DNA of 16,027 bases from Patescibacteria group bacterium (GTDB lineage Bacteria; Patescibacteriota; Minisyncoccia; JAHIHE01), in assembly GCA_018896765.1 (NCBI GenBank), contig JAHILZ010000093.1, forward strand, positions 1 through 16,027. The letters are read 5' to 3'. How positions within the stretch are numbered: the stretch's first letter is position 1; every line of letters starts with the position of its first letter. The translations under genes were made by a program, and so were the position numbers. Below are positions 6,236-14,970 of the stretch, in pieces. Under the pieces are notes generated by a model that was given only the letters and a program-made list of their open reading frames with translations, was not told the DNA's origin and did not search any database.

Positions 6236-7636
6236 TTAAAAATAATCAAGCAGTTTCTTGGCTTCCGGATGTTTCTTGATCCTGTCGAGGGCTTTGGCTT
6301 CGATCTGGCGGATGCGCTCGCGGGTCACTCCGAACTCCTGGCCGATTTCTTCCAAGGTATGGGTAATCCCGTCTTCCAAGCCAAACCGCATTTTCAAAAT
6401 TTTCTGCTCTCGGGGACTCACTTTCACCAAAATTTCCGTGATGTAATCTTTCAAAAGTTTTCTGGCCGCCGCTTGATTCGGCAAAATTGTTTCCGTATCT
6501 TCAATAAAATCTCCCAAAGTGCTTTCGTCACTCTCTTCTCCCACGCTTGTTTCCAGAGAAATAGTATCCTGAGAAATTTTCATAATATAGCGGACTTTTT
6601 CCACTTCCAAACCCATTTCCGAGGCGATTTCTTCCGGCAATGGCTCGCGTCCCAGATCCTGGACCAAACGCCGGGTAATTTGAGCGAATTTATTGATCGT
6701 TTCCACCATATGCACCGGAATTCGAATCGTGCGCGACTGATCCGCTAATGCTCTGGTAATCGCCTGCCTGATCCACCAAGTGGCATAAGTGGAAAATTTA
6801 TAGCCTTTGCGCCAATCATATTTTTCTACCGCCCGAAACAAGCCGATATTTCCTTCCTGTATCAGATCCAGCAGAGTTAAATTATGGCTTCGTCCGACAT
6901 ATTTTTTCGCGATGCTCACCACCAAGCGCAAATTCGCTTCGGCCAATCTTTTTTTGGCCGCTTCGTCGTCTTTTTCAATTTTCTTTGCCAATTCAACTTC
7001 TTCCTGAGCGGTCAAAAGCGGAACCTTGCCGATTTCTTTCAAATACATCTGCACCGAATTAGTGCTAATTTCATCCGGCTGTATTTCCTTGAAAATATCG
7101 GGAACCGAAACAATGATTTTCTTCTCCGCGTATTCTTCAATTTCAGTTTCTGTCGCTGAAATCGCCACATTGCCCGCTTCAATTCGAATATTCGAATCTT
7201 CCAGCTTTCTATATAAATCTTCCAGCGAATCAAGATGATTTTCAATGTCGCCGATCGCGGTCAAAATTTCTCCTTCGGTAACAAAGCCCCTGTCCCTGCC
7301 CCGTGAAATTAAATCATTAATCGCGTTTTCTTTTTCTTTTTCCCGAGCTAAAACAGCTTCCTTTTCTTTAATTCTTTTTTGAGGCGTTTTCTTGGAAACA
7401 ATTTTTTTCTTGATTGCTTTTCTTTTTGGCCGGACAGCGCGCTTTGCCGCCTTGCGCTTGGCGGATTTTTTTGCAATTCTTATTTTCTTCGCTTTCTTCG
7501 CTTTTCGCGCCGCTTTCCCGCCCAAACCCCCGCCTTGATTTGACCGAGCCGAAACAAACATTCCGGTCGAATCCTTTTTTTTCTTAAAATGCTTAGCCGC
7601 CTTGACATCCGGCTTTTTTTTGTTTTTTTTCGCCAT
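6236..7636 (-). CDS. rpoD: Primary RNA polymerase sigma factor RpoD (sigma-70)
   Basis: A 466-residue housekeeping sigma factor that gives RNA polymerase its promoter specificity. Region 1.2 is at about 192-225 (SVQMYLKEIGKVPLLT). Region 2 is at about 230-300, including LLDLIQEGNIGLFRAV and the -10-recognising FSTYATWWIRQAITRA. Region 3 follows (IPVHMVETINKF). Region 4 ends with the -35-binding helix-turn-helix TLEEIGQEFGVTRERIRQIE (428-447). In place of the acidic region 1.1 known from proteobacterial sigma-70, the first 100 residues hold about 42 Lys/Arg. The start ATG follows AAGGAT closely, and a TATAAT (7646-7651) lies just upstream without a good -35 partner. It lies 47 bases after dnaG, the order of the macromolecular-synthesis operon, and is probably cotranscribed from the promoter before dnaG. 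Confidence 0.97.
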   Translation of the reverse strand: MAKKNKKKPDVKAAKHFKKKKDSTGMFVSARSNQGGGLGGKAARKAKKAKKIRIAKKSAKRKAAKRAVRPKRKAIKKKIVSKKTPQKRIKEKEAVLAREKEKENAINDLISRGRDRGFVTEGEILTAIGDIENHLDSLEDLYRKLEDSNIRIEAGNVAISATETEIEEYAEKKIIVSVPDIFKEIQPDEISTNSVQMYLKEIGKVPLLTAQEEVELAKKIEKDDEAAKKRLAEANLRLVVSIAKKYVGRSHNLTLLDLIQEGNIGLFRAVEKYDWRKGYKFSTYATWWIRQAITRALADQSRTIRIPVHMVETINKFAQITRRLVQDLGREPLPEEIASEMGLEVEKVRYIMKISQDTISLETSVGEESDESTLGDFIEDTETILPNQAAARKLLKDYITEILVKVSPREQKILKMRFGLEDGITHTLEEIGQEFGVTRERIRQIEAKALDRIKKHPEAKKLLDYF

Positions 7637-7683
7637 ATCCTTGTATTATATCTCGCCCCGTCAAAATCTCGGCAGAGCGATAA

Positions 7684-9507
7684 TTACTTTGTTAATTTTT
7701 CTTTTTTTTGCGAACTCTCGGCAAGCTCTTTCATAAAAAGCTTGATTAACTCATGATCTTTGTTTTTTTCCGCTATTTTAATATCTTTTTCCAGAGTCTT
7801 TTGCTTAACTTCGCATTGCTTGGAAACCAAGCGCTTTAATAATTCTTCAAATGCCTTATTTGTTTTTTCCGATTCGTTCCCGATCTCATAATAATATTCC
7901 GCCTTTAAGGATATTTCCGATAAATTCCGGAATAATTCCGGCGCCAGTATTTTCTTTAAGTCTAGCATTAAATCCTCTTTTCGTAAACACTCTTCGCCGC
8001 GAAGCCGAACTATCTCGTACACTTTTTGAAAATCGGAATTATTAAAAACAAATCCATATTCCTCGATTTTTTTAATATTTCCGGCAATATCGGGCGTCGC
8101 GATCAAAAGCGCCAAAAAATATCCTTCCAGCTCCTCGGTATTTTTGACCAAAAACCCCGACCCGGCGCCATTCACGCTTATTTCCGGCGCGCTTTTTTTC
8201 CCAAGCTTTATTTTTTTCAATTCTTCCAGCAAAACTTTTTCGCCAACATTTATTTTATCGCTTAGTATTTTCACCCAATGGGATTGTTCAATACTGGAAG
8301 GAATTTTCGCGATCGCCCCCAGCAATTCATCCGCTATCGCTTTCTTGCCTTCCAGAGTATTCGCGTCATTTTTATTAAAAGCATTTTTAAAATAAAAATC
8401 ATTTATGTCGATTGCCTGCGCCGCCAGTTTTTTCCACTCGTCGGGATTATCAACAAAATCAGCGGGATCTTTTTCAGCGGGAAGAATCACCACCTTAACG
8501 CTAAACCCCGCGAAAATCGCCAAATCAATGCTTCGCCTTGTCGCCTCCTGCCCGGCATCGTCGCCGTCAAAAGATAAAATCAGGCGCGACGCGTACCGCT
8601 TGATTAGCTTCAATTGCTCGCTGGTTAAAGCAGTGCCGGAAGAAGCCACGGCGCTGGACACTCCCATCTGATGCGAGCCGATAACGTCCATATATCCTTC
8701 CACCAGAATGCAGTTATTGGTTTTTCGAATTTGCTCTCTGGCAAAATTCAAACCGTATAAAATCCTGCTCTTGCTATAAGCCAAACTTTCCGGAGAATTG
8801 ACATACTTGGCTTCTTGCCCGTCTTTGCGGGCAAAAGTTCTTCCGCCGAAACCCACTGTATGCCCTGAAATATCAAGAATCGGAAACATAATCCGGCCTC
8901 GAAAACGATCATAATAATTTTCACTATTTTGATCGGAAGAAAAACGCGAATCCTTGTCGCGCGCCGCGGTAATGCCGGCAGAAAAAATTTCTTTCCTGGT
9001 AAATCCCCTGGCGATAAGAAAGTTTTCCGCATCATTCCACGCATCCGGCGAATATCCTATTTCAAAATTGCCAATCGATTCTTCGGTCAAGCCCCGCCCC
9101 AATAAATATTTTTTTGCTAGCGATCCCGCCTCGGTTTTTGCCAATTGCTCTTGGTAAAAATTTTTTGCCACGCGGTTCACTTCTAAAATTTTTGCTTTAG
9201 CGCCGGCCGCCTCGTAATTCACCCTTTTCAGCTCCACGCCGGCTTTCTCAGCCAAATAGCGCAATGCCTCGGGAAATTCCATTCCTTCCATTTTCATCAC
9301 AAAAGTAAAAATATCCCCGCCCTGCCCGCACCCGAAACAATGCCAAATCTGGCGCTCCGGACTGACCGTGAAAGAAGGAGTTTTTTCATTATGAAAAGGG
9401 CAAGGCGCTTTGAAATTTCTCCCCGCCTTGCTTAGCCGGAGATAGCCGGAAAGCACCTCGACGATATCAAGGCGATCTTTTATCTCTTGCAACTGTGAAT
9501 CTACCAT
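7684..9507 (-). CDS. dnaG: DNA primase DnaG
   Basis: A 607-residue primase that makes the RNA primers for DNA replication. The N-terminal CHC2 zinc-binding domain has C36, H39, C57 and C60 (CPFH and CFGCG). The RNA polymerase core follows, with RGRIMFPI. The TOPRIM domain has the catalytic Glu270 in LVEGYMD and the acidic DGDDAG near 314. The helical C-terminal part, expected to contact the replicative helicase, is poorly conserved by eye. The frame can be extended to a TTG at 9534, but the ATG at 9507 is preferred: it puts QEIKDRLDIVEVLSGY at the usual distance from the start and has GGAT just upstream. The gene precedes rpoD, with a promoter candidate about 130 bases upstream. Confidence 0.97.
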   Translation of the reverse strand: MVDSQLQEIKDRLDIVEVLSGYLRLSKAGRNFKAPCPFHNEKTPSFTVSPERQIWHCFGCGQGGDIFTFVMKMEGMEFPEALRYLAEKAGVELKRVNYEAAGAKAKILEVNRVAKNFYQEQLAKTEAGSLAKKYLLGRGLTEESIGNFEIGYSPDAWNDAENFLIARGFTRKEIFSAGITAARDKDSRFSSDQNSENYYDRFRGRIMFPILDISGHTVGFGGRTFARKDGQEAKYVNSPESLAYSKSRILYGLNFAREQIRKTNNCILVEGYMDVIGSHQMGVSSAVASSGTALTSEQLKLIKRYASRLILSFDGDDAGQEATRRSIDLAIFAGFSVKVVILPAEKDPADFVDNPDEWKKLAAQAIDINDFYFKNAFNKNDANTLEGKKAIADELLGAIAKIPSSIEQSHWVKILSDKINVGEKVLLEELKKIKLGKKSAPEISVNGAGSGFLVKNTEELEGYFLALLIATPDIAGNIKKIEEYGFVFNNSDFQKVYEIVRLRGEECLRKEDLMLDLKKILAPELFRNLSEISLKAEYYYEIGNESEKTNKAFEELLKRLVSKQCEVKQKTLEKDIKIAEKNKDHELIKLFMKELAESSQKKEKLTK

Positions 9508-9633
9508 AAAAATATCCGTTAAACGCCAAAACAAGCGCCTTATAGCTTATTTCCGCTGTTTTTACCTTATAAAAAGCGAAAATACGCGATAAAATCACCA
9601 GCGCTTCCTTTTAGTGCGTTCATTAATATCTTT

Positions 9634-9661
9634 ATAATACACTCTTTTGAAAATTTGTAAA
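9634..9661 (-). promoter_or_regulatory. Candidate promoter of the dnaG-rpoD operon
   Basis: On the minus strand TTTACA (9656-9661) is spaced 16 bases from TATTAT (9634-9639), a good sigma-70-type promoter. A 7-bp inverted repeat (TTGAAAA at 9647-9653 and TTTTCAA at 9664-9670) straddles the -35 box and could be an operator. The leader to the dnaG ATG is about 120 bases and holds no other feature I can support. Confidence 0.5.
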
Positions 9662-9688
9662 ATTTTTCAATTGAAGAAATAATTTATT

Positions 9689-12600
9689 TTATCGTCCCAC
9701 TGTTATAACTGAAGCCGAGCCAAAACTGAATTTTTCCGGAGAATACATTAAATCTACACGCGGAGCAGGAGCCTTAAAAACACCGTCGTAACTTGCTATC
9801 GCTAAATATTCAAAATTATACGTATCTGGCCAAAGACTTCTTCTGAAAATCGTTATTTTTTGATCCCGAATATCCATTGAATCATACCGCTCACTGCCAT
9901 ACGGGTAATCATAATAACGCGACTGGTCATTTTCTTGCACAGAATTTTCCAATCTCGGGTTTTGAACCGCGAATGAAGCCGGTAAAAAATCTTCTATAGC
10001 CACATAATTCAACTGTTCTTTGTTTACTACAGATAAGCGAACTTTCACCAGATCTCCTTTTCTAATTTTGCTGATTTCGTTGTCATTAATATCAAAATAT
10101 TTTCTGGTAATTTTTAAATTCGAGTCTTCACCGCTAATATTTTCGCCCGAAACATAATTATTCATAGCAACTAACCAATAAATACTGCCCTTACCCGCTT
10201 GCCTTATCTCCAAAGAATTATTCATTTCTATTTTTTCAGTAGGAATATCCAATTTCAAACTATAGCGGCTATTATTAATTTTGGCGCTTTTCAATAAATT
10301 GCCATTGAGATAAATATCATAAACGTAATTTGGTTTTAATTCCGATGTCTTTTTTAAATATTCAATAAGAGCATACAGAATTTGTGATGATTGCCTGGTT
10401 GAACCCCACAAGCCCTCATACCCCGCCCGATTGTTCATTAACCACTGCGCAATGCCTGAAGCATTTTTCTCATTAAAATTTATTTTTACTAACGCCAAAA
10501 GATTAACACCGGTCGCGCTATATTTATCTTTCAACGCGCCATGATAATCAAAATTATCCGGCACATCCCAATGATTATCAGTCATCTCGCCCATAATTTT
10601 TGCCAAAACTGCTTTGGCTTTTATAGTATCTCCGATATTCTGAAGGGCTAATGCGATATATCCATGGCTCTGAAAATCAAAACTCTTGCCGCTCAAATAC
10701 ATATTGGCAAATTTCTCTACCCCAGAAGCAACACTTTCTTTATCTATCTTGCTCAAAATGTAATTGATATAAATCTGCTCTTCTTCAGAAAATTTACTTA
10801 CATTGGTTTTTAAATATTCGCGCAAACGATTATACATTTCTTCTCTGCCCCCCAAAAAATCTGCCGATTTAGCTTCATATAAACCTTCCAGCACATAACC
10901 CGACACCCAGACATTGTTCTCATCAGTTTCCCACCAGCCAAAACCGCCATCGCTATGTTGAAATTTTGCCAAGCGATCAAAACCTTCGGTAATATTTTTC
11001 TCAAAATCTTTTCCCGGATCCAAACCTAAAACAGATTTCTCCTTATATGCTAAAATATTCGGCAAATGGCGGCTCATGGTCTGTTCAACACAACCATAAG
11101 GATAGCCCGAAAGCTTTTCTATTACTTCCGGCAAAACTGCTAGGACTGAAGGCATTAAAGAGATTGTAGCGGTATTGTAAATCGGAGAAGATTTTTTTTC
11201 AAACGAAAAATCCAATTTTGCTTCGCCATTTCCACTAATAACTTTTTTAACCAGGCTAAGATTAGAATAAACAGGCAAAGATATTTCCACAGAATCATTC
11301 GCTTCTCCTTTGCTGTCTTTTGCGCTAAAAGTCAACTTAGCTGAATTTATATCGCCAATTTTTATGCCCCAGGAGATATTGTTTATTTCTCCATTTTCCA
11401 CTGTAATATTTTTTAAACTTTGCCCGACAATCTCAGCGCCTTCCGCCACCAGCATAACATTAAAATCGGATCTTTTCCCCAAATTATTATGCACGGCGCC
11501 TACCAGAATAACCTCATCTCCGTTTCTAAAAAATTGCGGCAAAACCGGCCTGATTATCAAGTCCTTCGACGTCATAAATTCTCCCACTCCCTGCCCTACC
11601 TTTGTATCAAGCGTTACATCCTTTGAAACCGCCATCCACGTTGTTAGGTTGTCGGGTAATTTAAACTTTACTTTCGCCTCACCTTTGGCATTCGTAGTCA
11701 CAAAAGCATTCCAATAGGCCGTATCGACAAAATTTGATCTCACGGGACAGCCATCGCCCTCGCCCTTGCCGCCGCACTGGTTGTGCACATAAATACCATC
11801 GGCAAAAAAAGTATGATATTTTTCTGTTTGAAAATTATAAACTTTGATCGGTTCTTTCATCGTAACTTTTTCGATAAAAATAACTTTTGATTTTTCTCCA
11901 TCACTCGCCAAAAGCATATCGCCGACTTTTATTTCTCCGGCATCTTTCCAAACATCATTAACTAAAATTGGATGGATAGAAGTAATTTTTAAAACACCTT
12001 TTTCATGCACTATCGCCAGATATTCGCTAACCGAGTGTTCAAAAGTCTTAGTTACTTTATCGGACACTAATTTTTCCGAGTAATCGCTTTCCTTGGTCAA
12101 AATTTCATCCCCGACATTGATTATTTCAATATTTTTTAGACTTTTGTCCGCCATTAAAATTTTTGTGCCGGCTGTAAAGCATGCGCCCATCTCCGCCGCA
12201 AACGTCATGACAAAACCGTTTGATTCTTCTGTCTTCAGCCATTCTTTATCCGGAAGCTGATAAAAAGAATCGTAAATATTCGCAGTCTGATCCGATTTCA
12301 AGGCGAAAATCGCTTTATCTACCACTCCCAGGGAGCTCTCTGCTGAAACAGGGTTGCCATTTTCATCTTTTGTTTTGATCAATATTTCCACTTCTTCCCC
12401 TGGCCCTAATTTTTCTTTGCTGGAAATTATTTCAATATTTAATTTCTTTCCTGAAACTTCAATTAATTGTGTTTCGCTCAAGAATGAATCATCTTGGAAA
12501 ATATTGACATAAAAATAAAATCCGGGAACCATGCTTTCTGTAATAATCACATTTATCACCTGAGTTTGACCGGTTATTTTCACCGCTTCGATCCTTTTAA

Positions 12601-14941
12601 AATTATCCCTATTGGCGCTCCAAAAAACATCTCCTGAAGGCCGAGGAAATTGTAAAGTCACCTGAGCCGCTTCGCCGATCTTATATGATGTTTTATCTGT
12701 TGAAATATAAATTTTTGCCCGAGGTTTTTCAGAAACAGTTTCCTCGTCGAGCGAATTTTTTCCATTAACCCAAACATAAAATGTCTCTTTGATAGGATTA
12801 TTGCGAGCATCAACACCTGAAATTTCAAAATAATAAGTTCCTCCTCCGGAAAAATTATAATCAAATTTTATTTCACCATGTGTATCGCTTTGCGCGTCTA
12901 TTTCTTTTAATATTTTATAATTACTATTGCTATATCTCCATTCATATTTTTTAATTATCATTTTTAAAGGTAAATTTATGATCGGTTTGCCGAAAATATT
13001 ATCTTCAAATTGAACAGCAAAAACATATGTATTATTTTCTTTCAGATTCCATAGATCTTTTGGCTCAACCAAGGATATTTTACTGTCACTGTTGTAAATA
13101 GTGACAGTCTTATTGCCTATTGATTCTTTGCCGCTTTGATCTGTAATTTTTGCTTCCAAGGTAATCGAATCGCCGTCCTGCCTCCACCAATACCAATCAT
13201 TTGATTGCAAAGAAATATTTTGAGTTTGTAGCTCGAATTTCATTTTTCCGTCTTCTCCCAGCGCCCCGCTTCCTTCCGCGACAGTTGACCCATCGTACGT
13301 GAATGCTCTCCATGCAACTTCTCCGCCCTTTACCGGTTCACCAAAAAAATAATTGGAAGATATTTCTCCTTTTATTAAATCACCTTTGATATATTTTTCG
13401 CTCTCGCTTAAAACTGAAATTTCAAAATCTGGTTTTTGATAAAATTCAATGTTGAGTTTTGAGCTGGCTAGAATTTCGCTGCCATTGAGAATGCTGATCT
13501 GATACTCTCCGCTTTTTATTTCTTTGCTCATCTCAATAAAATCCGCCAGCGCGCCTTTTTGATTTGATGAGATCTTTTTTTCAAACACTGTATCTCCGCC
13601 CTCTCCATAACTTACTTCCTGCAAGGTTATTTTAAATTCCTTTTGCGCCGGTTTTAAAAAAGGCTCGGCATTTTCTCTAACAATCGCTTTAAAATTTATT
13701 TTATCTCCAGGCCTATATACCGGCCTGTCGGTATAAATATACGCTTTGTAGTCCGAGATTATATTTTGATTCATTCCATAATAACCATCTCTATAAATGC
13801 TGGAATTCCAACCCATGTTTAGAAAGTTAAAAGTGGTGTCTTTGCCTACGCGAACTTCCAAAATATCAGGCTGTTTGGCTGTGTCTTTCCATGTAAAAAT
13901 CCCTCTTTTGTCAGTTTTGCCTTGAAAAAAGTTTTCTCCGTCCTTCGCTCCCAAAGTAATAACTTCCGCGCCCCATACTCCTTCCGAGGTTTTTTGATCG
14001 ACAACCCATGTAACCATTTTATTGCCCAAACGCTTAGTGGTCACGGCATTTTTTGTTAAAGTGATAAAAAAAGAAGATTTTATCGTACTGCTTCCTTCAT
14101 CAGATACTTTTATATAATAAATTCCGGGTAAAGAAATTTTTGGAATATAAGCACCTGCTCCCTTGTGCAAAATTACAGTCTGCGAATCAACTAATTTCCC
14201 TTGAAAAATCTGATTGATTTTAATTAATTCGTTATAATCACTATCATTATTTTCATAATTATTTAAAACTGAAAAAACCTTAAACAACTCCTCCGGATCG
14301 CTTTGATAAACTTCAAAAATATAATTGCCTCTAGCGCTACCATCGGTAGAAATTAACAATTCATAATCAGCTTCGTAATAGTTATATGTATAATTTTTAA
14401 AACCATAATTATGGAGTACTACTAAATTCTCCGTATCTCTTGGTTTAGTGATAAAACTAAAAGTAAAATCCTCTTCCATGGTTTCCTCCGAACCAAGCGC
14501 TAATCCTTTAGCGATAATCACTTTATACTCCGTATCGTATTGTAAATTTTTCTCGTGCTCCAAAGTTAAAACTTTGCCGTCAAAATCAAGCTGTCCGTCG
14601 ATTGACGGCTCAATGGAAAAGCTTTTCTTAATATCGATTAATTTAGCTTTAATATACGGAAAATCTATTTTTACCGGCAAATTAACCGGCATATAGCCTC
14701 GATTTTCGTCTACCGGCATACCGCCCAGAATGGCTTCATTATTGGAATCACCAGCAACAGAAGGAGACGGCGAATTTAAAAAGGAAGAATTAAAATCGAC
14801 ATTGGCTGCTGGATTTTTATATTTTATTAAAACGCTTACTGCTGCAAAAAAAATCATTAACATCAATACGCACGCAACCATCAAAATTTTTTGTAATTCT
14901 TTGTTCTTACTGTTAATATCCTCCGGTTTTTTTTCAAACAT
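9689..14941 (-). CDS. Membrane-anchored alpha-2-macroglobulin with an internal Hint domain
   Basis: A 1750-residue bacterial alpha-2-macroglobulin, a thioester protease trap. One transmembrane anchor (about 18-40) has no lipobox, so the rest should be outside the membrane. An Ig-like domain (Big_5 type, about 88-166) comes first. The MG2 signature YIYTDRPVYRPGDKINFKA is at about 401-419. The bait-region domain runs from about 742 to 885 (LGVVDKAIFAL at 871-881). The A2M/MG7 domain starts at VRSNFVDTAYW (1068-1078), with KLPDNLTTWMAV following. The thioester motif YGCVEQ has Cys1284 and Gln1287, both intact, in a helical thioester domain (about 1250-1540). Macroglobulin-like C-terminal domains complete the protein. 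Between the bait domain and MG7 sits a 134-residue Hint domain (separate entry). No Shine-Dalgarno sequence is visible. The gene lies 29 bases after the CapA-like gene and is probably cotranscribed; pbpC, the common partner of bacterial A2M genes, is not in the window. Confidence 0.95.
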   Translation of the reverse strand: MFEKKPEDINSKNKELQKILMVACVLMLMIFFAAVSVLIKYKNPAANVDFNSSFLNSPSPSVAGDSNNEAILGGMPVDENRGYMPVNLPVKIDFPYIKAKLIDIKKSFSIEPSIDGQLDFDGKVLTLEHEKNLQYDTEYKVIIAKGLALGSEETMEEDFTFSFITKPRDTENLVVLHNYGFKNYTYNYYEADYELLISTDGSARGNYIFEVYQSDPEELFKVFSVLNNYENNDSDYNELIKINQIFQGKLVDSQTVILHKGAGAYIPKISLPGIYYIKVSDEGSSTIKSSFFITLTKNAVTTKRLGNKMVTWVVDQKTSEGVWGAEVITLGAKDGENFFQGKTDKRGIFTWKDTAKQPDILEVRVGKDTTFNFLNMGWNSSIYRDGYYGMNQNIISDYKAYIYTDRPVYRPGDKINFKAIVRENAEPFLKPAQKEFKITLQEVSYGEGGDTVFEKKISSNQKGALADFIEMSKEIKSGEYQISILNGSEILASSKLNIEFYQKPDFEISVLSESEKYIKGDLIKGEISSNYFFGEPVKGGEVAWRAFTYDGSTVAEGSGALGEDGKMKFELQTQNISLQSNDWYWWRQDGDSITLEAKITDQSGKESIGNKTVTIYNSDSKISLVEPKDLWNLKENNTYVFAVQFEDNIFGKPIINLPLKMIIKKYEWRYSNSNYKILKEIDAQSDTHGEIKFDYNFSGGGTYYFEISGVDARNNPIKETFYVWVNGKNSLDEETVSEKPRAKIYISTDKTSYKIGEAAQVTLQFPRPSGDVFWSANRDNFKRIEAVKITGQTQVINVIITESMVPGFYFYVNIFQDDSFLSETQLIEVSGKKLNIEIISSKEKLGPGEEVEILIKTKDENGNPVSAESSLGVVDKAIFALKSDQTANIYDSFYQLPDKEWLKTEESNGFVMTFAAEMGACFTAGTKILMADKSLKNIEIINVGDEILTKESDYSEKLVSDKVTKTFEHSVSEYLAIVHEKGVLKITSIHPILVNDVWKDAGEIKVGDMLLASDGEKSKVIFIEKVTMKEPIKVYNFQTEKYHTFFADGIYVHNQCGGKGEGDGCPVRSNFVDTAYWNAFVTTNAKGEAKVKFKLPDNLTTWMAVSKDVTLDTKVGQGVGEFMTSKDLIIRPVLPQFFRNGDEVILVGAVHNNLGKRSDFNVMLVAEGAEIVGQSLKNITVENGEINNISWGIKIGDINSAKLTFSAKDSKGEANDSVEISLPVYSNLSLVKKVISGNGEAKLDFSFEKKSSPIYNTATISLMPSVLAVLPEVIEKLSGYPYGCVEQTMSRHLPNILAYKEKSVLGLDPGKDFEKNITEGFDRLAKFQHSDGGFGWWETDENNVWVSGYVLEGLYEAKSADFLGGREEMYNRLREYLKTNVSKFSEEEQIYINYILSKIDKESVASGVEKFANMYLSGKSFDFQSHGYIALALQNIGDTIKAKAVLAKIMGEMTDNHWDVPDNFDYHGALKDKYSATGVNLLALVKINFNEKNASGIAQWLMNNRAGYEGLWGSTRQSSQILYALIEYLKKTSELKPNYVYDIYLNGNLLKSAKINNSRYSLKLDIPTEKIEMNNSLEIRQAGKGSIYWLVAMNNYVSGENISGEDSNLKITRKYFDINDNEISKIRKGDLVKVRLSVVNKEQLNYVAIEDFLPASFAVQNPRLENSVQENDQSRYYDYPYGSERYDSMDIRDQKITIFRRSLWPDTYNFEYLAIASYDGVFKAPAPRVDLMYSPEKFSFGSASVITVGR
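11780..12181 (-). other. Hint (intein-like) domain within the alpha-2-macroglobulin, residues 921-1054
   Basis: The segment begins with Cys921 in CFTAGTKILMADKS, the N-terminal Hint block A. It contains TSIHPIL (block B, T987-x2-H990) and ends with YHTFFADGIYVHN (His1053-Asn1054), blocks F and G. Cys1, the TxxH and the terminal His-Asn are the residues used by inteins and bacterial intein-like (BIL) domains for the N-to-S shift and Asn cyclisation. There is no room for a homing endonuclease. The next residue is Gln1055, not the Cys, Ser or Thr of a classical intein, although Cys1056 follows. This suggests a BIL-type domain that could cleave, or splice inefficiently, rather than a standard intein. 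The flanks AAEMGA and QCGGKGEGDGC would join into a Gly-rich loop if it were removed. Confidence 0.92.
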
Positions 14942-14970
14942 ATTAATTTTATTAAAGTAATTAATAATTA

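Noticed and set aside
6269..8671. Several plus-strand frames of 60-160 codons opposite rpoD and dnaG
   Set aside because: They are antisense shadows of strongly supported genes, with no Shine-Dalgarno sites or recognisable domains.
9508..9534. TTG start for dnaG nine codons upstream
   Set aside because: The ATG at 9507 gives the normal DnaG N-terminus and has a nearby GGAT; the extra residues do not resemble the family.
13082..13108. Perfect 9-bp inverted repeat with a 9-base loop inside the alpha-2-macroglobulin gene
   Set aside because: It is in the middle of a coding domain, and a repeat of this size is expected about once by chance in a window of this length.
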